From Actinotalea sp. Marseille-Q4924 (lineage in GTDB: Bacteria; Actinomycetota; Actinomycetes; Actinomycetales; Cellulomonadaceae), in assembly GCF_916618755.1 (NCBI RefSeq), contig NZ_CAKAKB010000004.1, positions 124,001 through 188,000 on the forward strand: a stretch of 64,000 bases of DNA, written 5' to 3'. The position numbers and the translations under genes were made by a program. Of the stretch, positions 46,894 through 56,639 are shown piece after piece (the stretch's first letter is position 1; the number at the start of each line of letters is the position of its first letter). A model generated the notes under the pieces. That model saw only the letters and a program-made list of their open reading frames with translations, had not been told where the DNA came from and did no database searches.

Positions 46894-48111
46894 GTGACGC
46901 GGACGATGCGTCAGACCCCCCACCTCGCCGGCACGTCGACCGCACAGCCCCCCGCCACCGCCCCCCGGCGGTCCGCGCGTCGGCGCGCCGCGGCAGCCGT
47001 CGTCGTCGGTGCCCTCGCGCTCACCGTCTCGGCCTGCGGCTCGGACGACCCGCTGAACCACCCGTGGCGACCGGGCGGCGGCGCCGCGCAGGCCGGCAGC
47101 GGTGACGGTGCAGCGCAGGTCGAGGGGCTCACGGGCACCGTCGCGGGCGCCGGGTCCAGCGCCCAGGAGGCGGCGATGCAGGCGTGGATCGCCGGCTTCC
47201 AGTCCGCGAACCCCGACGTGAGCGTTGCCTACGACCCGGTCGGCTCCGGGGGCGGTCGCACCCAGTTCGTCGAGGGCGGGATCGCGTACGCCGGCTCGGA
47301 CGCACCGCTCGACGAGCAGGAGCTCGCGGCCGCGCAGGAACGGTGCGCCCCCGGCGAGGTCGCCGAGCTGCCGCTGTACATCTCGCCGATCGCCGTCATG
47401 TTCAACCTCGAGGGCGTCGAGACGCTCAACATGTCCGCGGCCACCATCGCCGGCATCTTCGCCCGCGACATCACCCGGTGGGACGACGAGCGCATCGCCG
47501 CGGACAACCCCGGCGTCGCCCTGCCGGACCTGCCGATCACGCCGGTCAACCGGTCGGACGAGTCCGGGACGACCGAGAACTTCACCGAGTACCTGCACGA
47601 GGCCGCCCCGGAGGCGTGGCCCTTCGACCCGAGCGGCAACTGGCCGCTGACCGGCGGGCAGTCCGCGCAGGGCACCTCCGGCGTCGTGCAGACGGTGCAG
47701 GACGGCCAGGGCACCATCACGTACGCGGACGCCTCGCGGGCCGGGACGCTCGGCACCGTGGCCCTCGGCGTCGGGGGGGACTGGGTCCCGTTCTCGCCGG
47801 AGGCGGCGGCCGCCGTCGTCGACGCGTCGCCCCGGGCCGAGGGCCGGCCGGCCGCGAGCCTGGTCGTGGCGCTGGACCGTGACACCACGGCTCCCGGTGC
47901 CTACCCCCTCGTCCTGGTCTCCTACACGATCGCCTGCACGGCCTACGCCGACGCGGCGGACGGCGAGCTCGTCGAGGCCTTCCTCACGTACGTGGCGAGC
48001 GAGGACGGCCAGGCGGCCGCGGCGCAGGCGGCCGGGTCCGCACCGATCTCCGAGGGTCTGCGCGAGCAGGTCATGACCGTCGTCGAGGCCATCAGCCAGG
48101 AGGCGATGTGA
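46894..48111 (+). CDS. pstS: Phosphate ABC transporter substrate-binding lipoprotein PstS (copy 2)
   Basis: 405 residues, closely similar to copy 1 through the mature domain (GAGSSAQEAAMQAWIAGF, YDPVGSGGGRTQFVEGG, NRSDESGTTENFTEYL). The N-terminus is longer (about 45 residues before the lipobox LTVSACGSD) and is followed by a Gly/Ala/Trp linker not found in copy 1. GTG 46894 follows CGGAGAG. Its stop overlaps pstC by GTGA, so this copy is the operon member. Confidence 0.94.
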   Translation: MTRTMRQTPHLAGTSTAQPPATAPRRSARRRAAAAVVVGALALTVSACGSDDPLNHPWRPGGGAAQAGSGDGAAQVEGLTGTVAGAGSSAQEAAMQAWIAGFQSANPDVSVAYDPVGSGGGRTQFVEGGIAYAGSDAPLDEQELAAAQERCAPGEVAELPLYISPIAVMFNLEGVETLNMSAATIAGIFARDITRWDDERIAADNPGVALPDLPITPVNRSDESGTTENFTEYLHEAAPEAWPFDPSGNWPLTGGQSAQGTSGVVQTVQDGQGTITYADASRAGTLGTVALGVGGDWVPFSPEAAAAVVDASPRAEGRPAASLVVALDRDTTAPGAYPLVLVSYTIACTAYADAADGELVEAFLTYVASEDGQAAAAQAAGSAPISEGLREQVMTVVEAISQEAM

Positions 48112-49088
48112 CCACGCAGCCGACCACCACCCCGCCGCCCGCGCAGGAGGTCCGCCGCGCGCCCGCGCGCGACCGGGCGGGTCGCGTCTTCGCCGGTCTG
48201 TCGACCGGCGCCGGCGCCCTCATCCTCGTCGTCCTCGCGGCGGTCGCCGGCTTCCTCCTGTACGAGGCGTGGCCCGCCCTCACCGCGGGCGCCGAGGAGC
48301 TGACCGCCATCAGCTGGATCCCCGACGACGGGTCGCTCCTGACGTACGTCGGCCCGCTGATCTTCGGCACGCTCGTCGCGGCCGTGCTCGCCCTCCTCAT
48401 CGCCGTGCCCGTCGCCATCGGGATCGCGCTGTTCATCTCGCACTACGCACCGCGCCGGCTCTCGAGCGCGCTCGGCTACGTCGTGGACCTGCTGGCCGCG
48501 ATCCCCAGCGTCGTCTACGGCCTGTGGGGCGGGCTCGTCCTGGCGCCCCTGGTCCAGCCGGTGTGGCAGTGGCTCAGCCAGGTGCTCGGCTTCATCCCGC
48601 TCTTCCAGGGCCCGGCGGCCACCCCCGCCCGCGTCATGATGACCGTCGGCGTGGTCCTCGCGGTGATGATCCTGCCGATCATCACCGCCGTCTCGCGGGA
48701 GGTCTTCCTGCAGACGCCCCGCCTGCACGAGGAGGCGGCGCTCGCGCTCGGCGCGACGCGGTGGGAGATGGTGCGCATGGCGGTCATCCCGTTCGGCCGG
48801 TCCGGCGTCATCAGCGCGTCGATGCTCGGCCTCGGCCGAGCCCTCGGCGAGACGATGGCGGTCCTCATGATCCTCTCGCCCGGCCTCACCTACAGCCTCG
48901 CTCTGCTGCTGGCGGGCCGTCAGCAGACCATCGCGGCGAACATCGCGCTGCAGTTCCCCGAGGCGAGCCCGCTGGGAGTCAGCGCGCTCATCGCGACGGG
49001 CCTGGCGCTGTTCGTCATCACGCTGGCGGTCAACATGCTCGCGCGCTGGGTCGTTGCCCGCCGTGCCGACTTCTCGGGGGCGAACTGA
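48108..49088 (+). CDS. pstC: Phosphate ABC transporter permease PstC
   Basis: 326-residue inner-membrane permease with six hydrophobic helices, starting LILVVLAAVAGFLLYEAW near residue 40. The ABC-coupling EAA loop is visible as EEAALALGATRWEMVRMAVIPF in parts (EEAALALGATRWEM; VRMAVIPFGRSG). GTG start overlaps the pstS2 stop; its own stop overlaps pstA (TGATG). Confidence 0.95.
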   Translation: MTTQPTTTPPPAQEVRRAPARDRAGRVFAGLSTGAGALILVVLAAVAGFLLYEAWPALTAGAEELTAISWIPDDGSLLTYVGPLIFGTLVAAVLALLIAVPVAIGIALFISHYAPRRLSSALGYVVDLLAAIPSVVYGLWGGLVLAPLVQPVWQWLSQVLGFIPLFQGPAATPARVMMTVGVVLAVMILPIITAVSREVFLQTPRLHEEAALALGATRWEMVRMAVIPFGRSGVISASMLGLGRALGETMAVLMILSPGLTYSLALLLAGRQQTIAANIALQFPEASPLGVSALIATGLALFVITLAVNMLARWVVARRADFSGAN

Positions 49089-50047
49089 TGACGACGACGA
49101 CCTCCACCCGCCCGACGACGGGAGCGCCCAGCACGCGCGACGTGCTCACGCGGCCCGACACCCGGCGCAAGCTCGTGGACCGCGGCATGCGGGGCGTGGT
49201 GACTCTCGCGTTCCTCGTGGCGCTCGTGCCGCTGCTCTCGCTCGTCTGGACCGTCCTGGTCAACGGGTTCGAGCGGCTCAGCCCGTACTTCCTCGTCGTG
49301 TCGATGCGCGGCGTCTTCGGCGGGATGGACGCCGGCGGCATCTACCACGCGATCGTCGGCACGGTCCTGGTGACGGGCTTCGCCGCCCTCATCTCCGTGC
49401 CGATCGGCCTCATGACGGCCATCTACCTCGTCGAGTACGGGCGCGGCCGGCTCGCGCGCGCCGTGACGTTCTTCGTCGACGTCATGACCGGCATCCCCTC
49501 GATCGTGGCCGGCCTGTTCGCCTACGCGCTCTTCGCCGTCTTCTTCGGCCCGGGTGTCCGGTTCGGCGTGGTCGGCGCCGTCGCGCTGTCCGTGCTCATG
49601 ACGCCCGTCGTCGTGCGGTCGAGCGAGGAGATGCTCCGCCTCGTCCCGAACGAGCTCCGGGAGGCGGCGTACGCCCTGGGCGTGCCGAAGTGGCTGACGA
49701 TCGTCAAGGTCGTCCTGCGCACGTCCGCGGCGGGCATCGTCACGGGCATCATGCTCGCGGTCGCCCGGGTCATCGGGGAGACGGCACCGCTCCTCATCAC
49801 CCTCGGCGTCATCGACTCGATCAACTACAACCTGTTCGAGGGCCGCATGATGACCCTGCCGGTGTACGTCTACCGGCAGTACCAGCAGGGCCTGGTGCCG
49901 TGCCGACCTGACCAGCTCGACTGCATCGCGACGGTCAACTTCGACCGTGCGTGGGCGGCCGCGCTCGTGCTCATCATCATCGTGCTCGTCCTCAACCTCG
50001 TCGCCCGCCTCATCGCCCGGTGGTTCGCGCCGTCGCGCGGGCACTGA
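49088..50047 (+). CDS. pstA: Phosphate ABC transporter permease PstA
   Basis: 319-residue partner permease of PstC, about six helices, with the coupling loop [21 protein letters not shown] periplasmic-side loop near 270-285 contains two Cys ([12 protein letters not shown]) that could form a disulfide. Coupled to pstC by a one-base overlap; pstB follows after 34 bases. Confidence 0.95.
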   Translation: MTTTTSTRPTTGAPSTRDVLTRPDTRRKLVDRGMRGVVTLAFLVALVPLLSLVWTVLVNGFERLSPYFLVVSMRGVFGGMDAGGIYHAIVGTVLVTGFAALISVPIGLMTAIYLVEYGRGRLARAVTFFVDVMTGIPSIVAGLFAYALFAVFFGPGVRFGVVGAVALSVLMTPVVVRSSEEMLRLVPNELREAAYALGVPKWLTIVKVVLRTSAAGIVTGIMLAVARVIGETAPLLITLGVIDSINYNLFEGRMMTLPVYVYRQYQQGLVPCRPDQLDCIATVNFDRAWAAALVLIIIVLVLNLVARLIARWFAPSRGH

Positions 50048-50081
50048 CCGAACGCCCCCCGGCGCACACAGAGAGAGACCC

Positions 50082-50861
50082 ATGGCCCAGCGCATCGACG
50101 TCAAGGACCTCGACGTCTACTACGGCACCTTCCGTGCCGTGGCCGACGTCTCGATGATGATCGAGCCCCGCTCCGTCACGGCGCTCATCGGCCCGTCCGG
50201 CTGCGGCAAGTCGACGTTCCTGCGGACGCTGAACCGGATGCACGAGGTCATCCCCGGCGCCCGCGTCGAGGGCACCGTGACCATGGAGGGCGTGGACCTC
50301 TACGGCAACGACGTGGACCCCGTCGCGGTGCGACGGCTGGTCGGCATGGTGTTCCAGCGGCCCAACCCGTTCCCGACCATGTCGATCGCGGAGAACGTCC
50401 TGGCCGGCGTGCGGCTCAACAACCGCCGGATCTCCAAGAGCGACGCCGAGACCCTCGTCGAGCAGTCGCTGCAGGGCGCCAACCTGTGGAAGGAGGTCAA
50501 GGACCGGCTGGACCGTCCCGGGTCCTCCCTGTCGGGCGGTCAGCAGCAGCGCCTGTGCATCGCGCGGGCCATCGCGGTCAGGCCGCAGGTGCTCCTCATG
50601 GACGAGCCGGCCTCGGCCCTCGACCCGATCTCCACCCTCGCGATCGAGGACCTCATCGCCGAGCTCAAGAACGACTACACGATCGTCATCGTCACCCACA
50701 ACATGCAGCAGGCGGCGCGCGTGAGCGACCGGACGGCGTTCTTCAACATCGCCGGCACGGGGGAGCCCGGGCGCCTCATCGAGATGGACGACACCCGCAC
50801 GATGTTCTCCACGCCGTCTGTGCAGGCGACGGAGGACTACATCTCCGGCCGCTTCGGCTGA
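50082..50861 (+). CDS. pstB: Phosphate ABC transporter ATP-binding protein PstB
   Basis: 259-residue ATPase: Walker [10 protein letters not shown] near residue 38, Q-loop VFQRPNPFP (the Pst signature), [15 protein letters not shown], Walker [23 protein letters not shown] precedes the ATG. It ends the pst operon. Confidence 0.96.
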   Translation: MAQRIDVKDLDVYYGTFRAVADVSMMIEPRSVTALIGPSGCGKSTFLRTLNRMHEVIPGARVEGTVTMEGVDLYGNDVDPVAVRRLVGMVFQRPNPFPTMSIAENVLAGVRLNNRRISKSDAETLVEQSLQGANLWKEVKDRLDRPGSSLSGGQQQRLCIARAIAVRPQVLLMDEPASALDPISTLAIEDLIAELKNDYTIVIVTHNMQQAARVSDRTAFFNIAGTGEPGRLIEMDDTRTMFSTPSVQATEDYISGRFG

Positions 50862-50927
50862 CGGGTCGGTCGCGCGGCCGGACGACCGGTGCACGGCGGC
50901 CGCCGTCGACCCGGCGGGCACCTGTGC

Positions 50928-51425
50928 TCAGGACGCCTGGACGGGGACCAGCGGGTCGTACGGCGGCAGCGTGCCGTCGAGGACCGGCACGGGTGTGACG
51001 ACCTGGCCGCCGCGGTCCGTGCCCACCAGGAGCTGCATGACGGCGCCCGGCCGCACGGGGACCTCCGGCACCGCGATCTGCACCTCCTGGTCCGACCCGA
51101 GCGTCACGGTGCCGCCCGCCGGCACCGTGACCCGGGCGAGGACCGTCCCGTCGGGCAGTGCGACCGTCACGTCGACGGGGACCGTGTTGTCGTTCCACGC
51201 GGCGCCGTAGAGCGCCCCCGTCCCACCCTCCTCGGCCGTGAGCACCATGAGGTTGACCAGGCCGGCCGTCTCGCTGATGTCGACGGGCAGCCCGTGGGAC
51301 GGCGGGTAGGCGATGTCGGTGGTGATGGGGTTGGTCGCCGAGCACCCGGCCGTGACGAGCGCCGAGGTCGCCAGGAGGGCGCCGGCGGCGAGCCGGCCGA
51401 CGCGGGTCGCACGGGGGGTGGTCAT
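50928..51425 (-). CDS. Lipoprotein, CSATNPITT family (paralogue 1)
   Basis: 165 residues. Signal peptide with lipobox (LVTAGCSAT, Cys near 28), then a predicted all-beta domain: VLTAEEGGTGALYGAAWN, VTVPAGGTVTLGSDQEV, VPVLDGTLPPYDPLVP. No family I can name; the beta-sandwich-like pattern could be PCuAC-like but lacks the Met/His copper ligands. ATG 51425 has GGAGGA upstream. About half its residues match the next gene. Confidence 0.7.
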   Translation of the reverse strand: MTTPRATRVGRLAAGALLATSALVTAGCSATNPITTDIAYPPSHGLPVDISETAGLVNLMVLTAEEGGTGALYGAAWNDNTVPVDVTVALPDGTVLARVTVPAGGTVTLGSDQEVQIAVPEVPVRPGAVMQLLVGTDRGGQVVTPVPVLDGTLPPYDPLVPVQAS

Positions 51426-51443
51426 CACGGTCCTCCACTCGAC

Positions 51444-51466
51444 TTGGTCTTCTCTTGACCAATCTA
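51444..51466 (-). promoter_or_regulatory. Promoter and inverted repeat upstream of lipoprotein 1
   Basis: A TAGATT -10 (51466-51461, minus strand) has GCGACA 17 bases upstream as -35. Overlapping it downstream is an inverted repeat TTGGTC/GACCAA (51444-51449 and 51457-51462), a candidate operator. Confidence 0.45.
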
Positions 51467-51530
51467 AGGAGAGATCCGGAATATGTCGCGGCGAGCGTCG
51501 CAGCCGGTGCTCAGGCGGAGTCCGTCGTGC

Positions 51531-52013
51531 TCACGGGACGAGGTCGGCGTACTCCGGCAGCGTGCTGTCGAGGACCGGAACCTGGAGGGTCGTGGCGCCG
51601 GCCACGTCGGTCGTGAGCGTGACCGCGAGCTTGCTGCCCGGGATGGCGGGCACCGCCTCGACGTCGACCGTCTCGTCCGCGTCGGGGCCCAGCAGCACGG
51701 TGCTCCCGGCGGGGACGTCGATGGCGTCGCTCTGCTCCTCGCCCACCGTCAGGACGACGGACGCGTCCTGACGTCCTTCGTTCGCGACGAAGCCGACGAC
51801 GGTGCCGGCCGCGCCCTCCTCGGCCGTGAGGACCATCATGTTGCCGACGCGCACGTCGCCCAGCCGCTCACCCACGCCGTCCGACGGGTCGTAGTCCAAA
51901 TCCGTCGTGATCGGGTTCGTCGCCGAGCACCCTGCGAGCAGGGCCGTCGTGGCGAGCACGGCCGCCACGGACGCCGTGCGACGGGTCGGGAAGGGGGTCG
52001 AGCGCTTCGCCAC
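51531..52013 (-). CDS. Lipoprotein, CSATNPITT family (paralogue 2)
   Basis: 160 residues from GTG 52013 (AGGAGA upstream; an earlier GTG at 52049 lacks one). Signal peptide, lipobox [14 protein letters not shown], then the same domain as its neighbour: [53 protein letters not shown] tandem duplication, anchored on the outer face of the membrane. Conserved linkage to carD is seen in related actinobacteria; function unknown. Confidence 0.72.
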   Translation of the reverse strand: MAKRSTPFPTRRTASVAAVLATTALLAGCSATNPITTDLDYDPSDGVGERLGDVRVGNMMVLTAEEGAAGTVVGFVANEGRQDASVVLTVGEEQSDAIDVPAGSTVLLGPDADETVDVEAVPAIPGSKLAVTLTTDVAGATTLQVPVLDSTLPEYADLVP

Positions 52014-52259
52014 GGAGGGTCTCCTGGTCACGTCGGTCGAGGACGCCACGCGGGCGGACGCGGGCTGCGCCCAGGGTACTGGGTCACCGGACGCGCGCGG
52101 CCGTGCGGTCAGCCTGCGGTCGTCGGGCCACGCGCAGACCGCCTCCGGTGGCCACCGGAGTCCCCTCGGACCCGTCCCGGTGCGCCGGGTCGGACCGGTT
52201 CCAGTGCGCTGACCTGCGGCGACGGTCGGACGTGACCGGGGGTCCCGCCCGCGCCGTGT

Positions 52260-52265
52260 TAAGAT
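52260..52265 (+). promoter_or_regulatory. -10 box TAAGAT of carD
   Basis: TTAAGAT about 30 bases before the carD ATG; AAAGGGGA in the short leader serves as ribosome binding site. Confidence 0.6.
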
Positions 52266-52294
52266 GGACCTCCGCGAAAGGGGACGTCCGCGAC

Positions 52295-52777
52295 ATGACC
52301 TTCACCGTAGGCGAGACCGTTGTCTACCCGCACCACGGCGCTGCACTGATCGAGGAGATCAAGAAGCGCACGATCCGGGGCGAAGAGAAGATGTACCTCA
52401 AGCTGAAGGTCGCCCAGGGCGACCTGACGATCGAGGTACCCGCCGAGAACGTCGACCTGGTCGGCGTCCGCGACGTCGTGGGGCAGGAGGGCCTCGAGAA
52501 GGTCTTCGACGTCCTGCGCGCCCCGTACACCGAGGAGCCGACCAACTGGTCGCGCCGGTACAAGGCGAACCTCGAGAAGCTCGCCTCCGGCGACGTCATC
52601 AAGGTGGCCGAGGTCGTGCGCGACCTCTCCCGCCGCGACGCCGACCGCGGCCTGTCCGCCGGCGAGAAGCGCATGCTGGCCAAGGCCCGCCAGATCCTCG
52701 TCTCCGAGCTCGCGCTGGCGGAGCACACCGAGGAGGAGAAGGCCGAGGCCATCCTCGACGAGGTCCTGGCCTCCTGA
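52295..52777 (+). CDS. carD: CarD family RNA-polymerase-binding regulator
   Basis: 160 residues: N-terminal Tudor-like RNAP-interaction domain ([18 protein letters not shown]) and C-terminal helical DNA-binding domain with the conserved Trp ([16 protein letters not shown]). It stabilises open promoter complexes of the housekeeping polymerase. Length is standard. Confidence 0.95.
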   Translation: MTFTVGETVVYPHHGAALIEEIKKRTIRGEEKMYLKLKVAQGDLTIEVPAENVDLVGVRDVVGQEGLEKVFDVLRAPYTEEPTNWSRRYKANLEKLASGDVIKVAEVVRDLSRRDADRGLSAGEKRMLAKARQILVSELALAEHTEEEKAEAILDEVLAS

Positions 52778-52829
52778 CAGCACCTGCGGCCCGCACCCCC
52801 ATCCGCACGACCACACCCGGCTGAGCCCC

Positions 52830-53654
52830 GTGGACGACGTGCACGCCCCCCGGGGCGACGGTGGCGGCGTGCGGGCCGTCGTCGTCCTCACCGCCGCCGG
52901 CAGCGGGTCGCGACTGGGGCACGCCGTGCCCAAGGCGCTCGTGCCCGTCGCCGGGACGCCGCTCGTCGAGCGCGCCCTGCGCGGGCTCTGGGCGTCCGGC
53001 GTCGTCGACGACGTGGTCGTGACCGTCCCGTCGGAGCACCGCGCCGACTTCGAGGCCGTCGTGCGGAGGGCCGTCGCCGACAGCACGCGGCGTGGGACGC
53101 CCGCGTCGGCCAGGTGCGTCGTCGGCGGGCCCACCCGGCAGGCATCGGTGGCTGCCGGCGTGGCGGCCCTCCTCGGCGCGCACGAGGTCGCCGGGCACGA
53201 CGGCGCGGCGACCGACGGAGCCCCGCGCACCGTCGTCCTCGTCCACGACGCGGCCCGGGCGCTCACGCCGCCGGACGTCGTCCGACGGGTCGTCGAGGCG
53301 GTGGCGAGCGGTGCCGACGTCGTCGTGCCGGTCGTCCCCGTGACCGACTCGGTCGTGGACGTGTCGGCCGGGGTCCGGCCGGTGGACCGCACCCGCCTGC
53401 GCGCCGTGCAGACCCCGCAGGGCTTCGAGGCGGCGCTCCTGCGCCGCGCGCACCTCGCCGCGGCCCACCGTGCCGCCGACGAGGCGACCGCCGCGACCGA
53501 CGACGCCCAGCTGTGCGTGGCGCTCGGCGCCGCGGTCACCCTCGTCGAGGGGCACGTCGACGCCGCCAAGGTGACCACGCCGCGGGACCTGCTCGTGGCG
53601 GAGGCCCTCCTGGGCGGCGGGACGGGCGGACGGGCTCAGGAGGGGCACCCGTGA
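52830..53654 (+). CDS. ispD: 2-C-methyl-D-erythritol 4-phosphate cytidylyltransferase
   Basis: 274-residue MEP-pathway enzyme (CTP + MEP to CDP-ME). [23 protein letters not shown] is the nucleotide-binding start, given here in parts ([20 protein letters not shown]); [10 protein letters not shown] and [10 protein letters not shown] follow. Overlaps ispF by GTGA. Start GTG 52830 gives 14 residues before the fold. Confidence 0.93.
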   Translation: MDDVHAPRGDGGGVRAVVVLTAAGSGSRLGHAVPKALVPVAGTPLVERALRGLWASGVVDDVVVTVPSEHRADFEAVVRRAVADSTRRGTPASARCVVGGPTRQASVAAGVAALLGAHEVAGHDGAATDGAPRTVVLVHDAARALTPPDVVRRVVEAVASGADVVVPVVPVTDSVVDVSAGVRPVDRTRLRAVQTPQGFEAALLRRAHLAAAHRAADEATAATDDAQLCVALGAAVTLVEGHVDAAKVTTPRDLLVAEALLGGGTGGRAQEGHP

Positions 53655-54151
53655 GCGACGCGACACCCCGGACCGGCGTCGGCGTCGACGTCCACGCCTT
53701 CGCCGCCGCGGGCAGCGGTCGCCCGATGTGGCTGGGCGGGCTGCACTGGCCGGGCGAGGTCGGCCTGGCCGGCCACTCGGACGCCGACGTCGCCGCGCAC
53801 GCGGCCGCGGACGCGCTCCTGTCCGCCGCGGGGCTCGGCGACCTCGGGTCGAACTTCGGCACGTCGGAGCCGGAGTGGGCCGGTGCCTCGGGCGCGGCGC
53901 TCCTCGGCGAGGCGGCGCGGCGCGTCCGCGCCGCGGGCTTCCGCATCGGCAACGTCGCCGTGCAGGTGATCGGCAACCGCCCGCGCGTCGGCGCGCGCCG
54001 CGCCGAGGCCGAGGCGGCGCTCGGGGCGGCCTGCGGCGCCCCGGTCAGCCTGTCCGCCACGACCACCGACGGCCTCGGCCTGACGGGCCGCGGCGAGGGC
54101 GTCGCGGCGATCGCCACGGCGCTCGTCGTCCCCACCGCGCCGCCGGCCTGA
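53651..54151 (+). CDS. ispF: 2-C-methyl-D-erythritol 2,4-cyclodiphosphate synthase
   Basis: 166-residue trimeric zinc enzyme. Metal ligands DVH in GVGVDVHAF near residue 12 and the GHSDADV loop near 45; C-terminal [15 protein letters not shown]. ispE is not in the window. A hairpin follows the stop. Confidence 0.94.
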   Translation: MSDATPRTGVGVDVHAFAAAGSGRPMWLGGLHWPGEVGLAGHSDADVAAHAAADALLSAAGLGDLGSNFGTSEPEWAGASGAALLGEAARRVRAAGFRIGNVAVQVIGNRPRVGARRAEAEAALGAACGAPVSLSATTTDGLGLTGRGEGVAAIATALVVPTAPPA

Positions 54152-54172
54152 CGGCCGCCCCTCGCGGCCGTC
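54150..54172. terminator. Hairpin between ispF and the convergent MDR gene
   Basis: GACGGCCGC (54150-54158) pairs with GCGGCCGTC (54164-54172), overlapping the ispF stop codon. Confidence 0.6.
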
Positions 54173-54187
54173 AGCACGCCGTGCCGC

Positions 54188-55120
54188 TCAGGGGACGACG
54201 ACGATCTTCCCCGTCACCACACCGTCGATGCTCGCGCGGTGCGCCCGGGCGATGTCGGCCAGGTGGTAGGTCGCCCCGACGAGGACGCGCAGGCGGCGGT
54301 CGCCGGCCATCTCCACGAGCCGGCGGCGCGCGTCGGCCCGGACCGTCGTGCCGGGGTCGGCTCCGGGCACGTGGCCGAGGACCTGCACGCCGAGCGCGGG
54401 ACCGCGCTGGAAGTTCGCGACGGTGGCGACGCGGCGCCGGTCCCCGACGAGCTCGAGCGAGACGTCGAGCGCCTCGTCGGAACCCACGGTGTCGATCGCG
54501 GCGGTGACGCGGGGAGCCAGGGCGCGCACGCGGTCCGCCAGGCCGGGGCCGTAGGTGACCGGCAGGGCACCCAGCGCGACGAGGTGGTCGTGGTTCGACG
54601 CCGAGGCCGTCCCGACGACGCGCGCGCCGCGCATCCGCGCCAACTGGACCGCCATCGCCCCCACGCCGCCGCTCGCCCCGTGGACGAGCACCGTGTCGCC
54701 GGCGCCCGCGTGGACGGCGGTCACGGCGTGCCACGCCGTCGTCCCGGTGAGCAGCAGGCCACCGGCGGCGGTCCACTCCAGCGACGGCGGCTTGGCCACG
54801 AGGACGTCCGCCGGGACCACGACCCGGTCCGCGTACGCGCCCCGGACCGGCCAGCCCACGACCTCGTCGCCGACCGCGGGCCAGTCCACGTCGGGCCCGA
54901 CGGCGCCGACGACGCCCGCGACCTCGAGGCCGATCCGCAGCGGCAGCTTGGCCGGGTCCCGGCCCCAGGTGCCGTTGTACGACTTCCAGTCGGCGGGGTT
55001 CACCCCCGCCGCCCTCATCTCGAGGAGCACCTGGCCCGGGCCGGGGACGCCCGGGTCGGACTCGACCACTGCCAGGACCTCGGGTCCGCCGTAGGCGGTC
55101 GCCACCACGCTGCGCACCAT
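54188..55120 (-). CDS. NADP-dependent MDR oxidoreductase (quinone oxidoreductase-like)
   Basis: 310 residues of the zinc-free MDR group. GroES-like part ([29 protein letters not shown]), the conserved TGTTAWHAV, and the NADPH loop [21 protein letters not shown] 55120 with AAAGGATGGGG upstream; earlier in-frame codons run into cysS promoter DNA. Stand-alone gene between ispF and cysS; substrate unknown. Confidence 0.84.
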   Translation of the reverse strand: MVRSVVATAYGGPEVLAVVESDPGVPGPGQVLLEMRAAGVNPADWKSYNGTWGRDPAKLPLRIGLEVAGVVGAVGPDVDWPAVGDEVVGWPVRGAYADRVVVPADVLVAKPPSLEWTAAGGLLLTGTTAWHAVTAVHAGAGDTVLVHGASGGVGAMAVQLARMRGARVVGTASASNHDHLVALGALPVTYGPGLADRVRALAPRVTAAIDTVGSDEALDVSLELVGDRRRVATVANFQRGPALGVQVLGHVPGADPGTTVRADARRRLVEMAGDRRLRVLVGATYHLADIARAHRASIDGVVTGKIVVVP

Positions 55121-55187
55121 GCCCCATCCTTTCGTGCAGGTCAGGCCCACGTCCAGGGTCGAGGGTCCCTGGGACCCGGCCCGCCGG

Positions 55188-55193
55188 TACCCT
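55188..55193 (+). promoter_or_regulatory. -10 box TACCCT, leaderless cysS promoter
   Basis: TACCCT, 6 bases, GTG 55200. Confidence 0.55.
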
Positions 55194-55199
55194 TGCGCG

Positions 55200-56639
55200 G
55201 TGACCCTCCAGCTCTTCGACACGGCGACGCGCGGCCTGCGCGAGCTCGTCCCGCTGCGCGCCGGGCGGGTCGGCATGTACGTGTGCGGCGCGACGGTGCA
55301 GAGCTCGCCCCACATCGGTCACGTCCGCATGGCGGTGGCGTTCGACGTCCTCGTCCGCTGGCTGGGGCGCAGCGGGTACGACGTCACCCTCATCCGCAAC
55401 GTCACCGACATCGACGACAAGATCCTGGCGCGCTCCGCCGAGGCCGGCGTCCCCTGGTGGGCGTGGGCGCAGCGGCACGAGCGCGAGTTCACGGCGGCCT
55501 ACGACACCCTGGGCGTCCTGCCGCCGACGTACGAGCCCCGCGCCACGGGCCACGTCACGGAGATGGTCGAGCTCATGGAGCGGCTCGTCGAGCGCGGGCA
55601 CGCCTACGTCACCGGCCCGGGGGACGTGTGGTTCGACGTCCGCTCCTGGTCGGAGTACGGCTCGCTGACGAACCAGCGCCCCGAGGACCTGCCGCCCGCG
55701 CCCGACGACGACGGCGGCGCGGGCGACGGCCCGGCGAAGCGCGACCCCCGGGACTTCGCGCTGTGGAAGGGCGTCAAGGGGTCGGACCCGTCCGGCGCCG
55801 CGTGGCCCACCCCGTTCGGGCGGGGCCGTCCCGGCTGGCACCTCGAGTGCTCCGCGATGGCACAGCGGTACCTGGGCGAGGCCTTCGACATCCACGGCGG
55901 CGGCCTGGACCTGCGGTTCCCGCACCACGAGAACGAGCAGGCCCAGTCCCGCGCCGCCGGGTACGGCTTCGCCTCCATGTGGCTGCACAGCGCGTGGGTC
56001 ACCCAGGGCGGGGCCAAGATGAGCAAGTCGCTCGGCAACTCCCTGCTCGTGTCCACGCTGCTGGAGCAGGCCGCGCCCGTGGTCCTGCGCTACGCGCTCG
56101 CCTCGGTGCACTACCGCTCGATGCTGGAGTGGACCGACGAGACGGTGCACGAGGCCGAGGCCACCTGGGTCCGTCTGGCCGGCTTCGTCGCGCGCGCGCA
56201 GGAGCGCGTGGGCACGCCGACCTTCGACGACGTCGCGGCGGCCGGGCTCCCCGCGGCGTTCGTGGCCGCGATGGACGACGACCTCAACGTCTCCGCAGCC
56301 CTGGCCGTCGTGCACGAGCACCTGCGGGCGGGCAACACCGCGCTGGCGGAGGGCGCCGACGACGCCGTCGTCCGAGCCGCCCTGGTGGCGGTGCGGGCGA
56401 TGCTGGACGTGCTCGGGCTCGACCCGGCGCGCTGGGCCGCCGCGGACGGCGACGGCCGGGCGGCACGAGCCCTGGACGCCCTGGTCCAGGCGGAGCTCGA
56501 CGCGCGCGCCCAGGCGCGCGCCACGAAGGACTGGACGACCGCCGACGCCGTCCGCGACCGCCTCGCGGCGGCCGGTGTCGTCGTGCAGGACTCACCCACC
56601 GGCGCGCGCTGGGCGCTCGCCACCGATCTGGAGGACTGA
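55200..56639 (+). CDS. cysS: Cysteinyl-tRNA synthetase
   Basis: 479-residue class I synthetase. Catalytic zinc Cys near 27 ([16 protein letters not shown], with the HIGH motif), KMSKS as [10 protein letters not shown] near 280, zinc ligands CSAM and HHENE. The C-terminal helical domain is complete. Stop shares one base with rlmB. Confidence 0.95.
   Translation: MTLQLFDTATRGLRELVPLRAGRVGMYVCGATVQSSPHIGHVRMAVAFDVLVRWLGRSGYDVTLIRNVTDIDDKILARSAEAGVPWWAWAQRHEREFTAAYDTLGVLPPTYEPRATGHVTEMVELMERLVERGHAYVTGPGDVWFDVRSWSEYGSLTNQRPEDLPPAPDDDGGAGDGPAKRDPRDFALWKGVKGSDPSGAAWPTPFGRGRPGWHLECSAMAQRYLGEAFDIHGGGLDLRFPHHENEQAQSRAAGYGFASMWLHSAWVTQGGAKMSKSLGNSLLVSTLLEQAAPVVLRYALASVHYRSMLEWTDETVHEAEATWVRLAGFVARAQERVGTPTFDDVAAAGLPAAFVAAMDDDLNVSAALAVVHEHLRAGNTALAEGADDAVVRAALVAVRAMLDVLGLDPARWAAADGDGRAARALDALVQAELDARAQARATKDWTTADAVRDRLAAAGVVVQDSPTGARWALATDLED

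Noticed and set aside
51411-51532. The two adjacent lipoproteins as one split gene
   Set aside because: Each has its own signal peptide, lipobox and full domain, so they are paralogues, not fragments.
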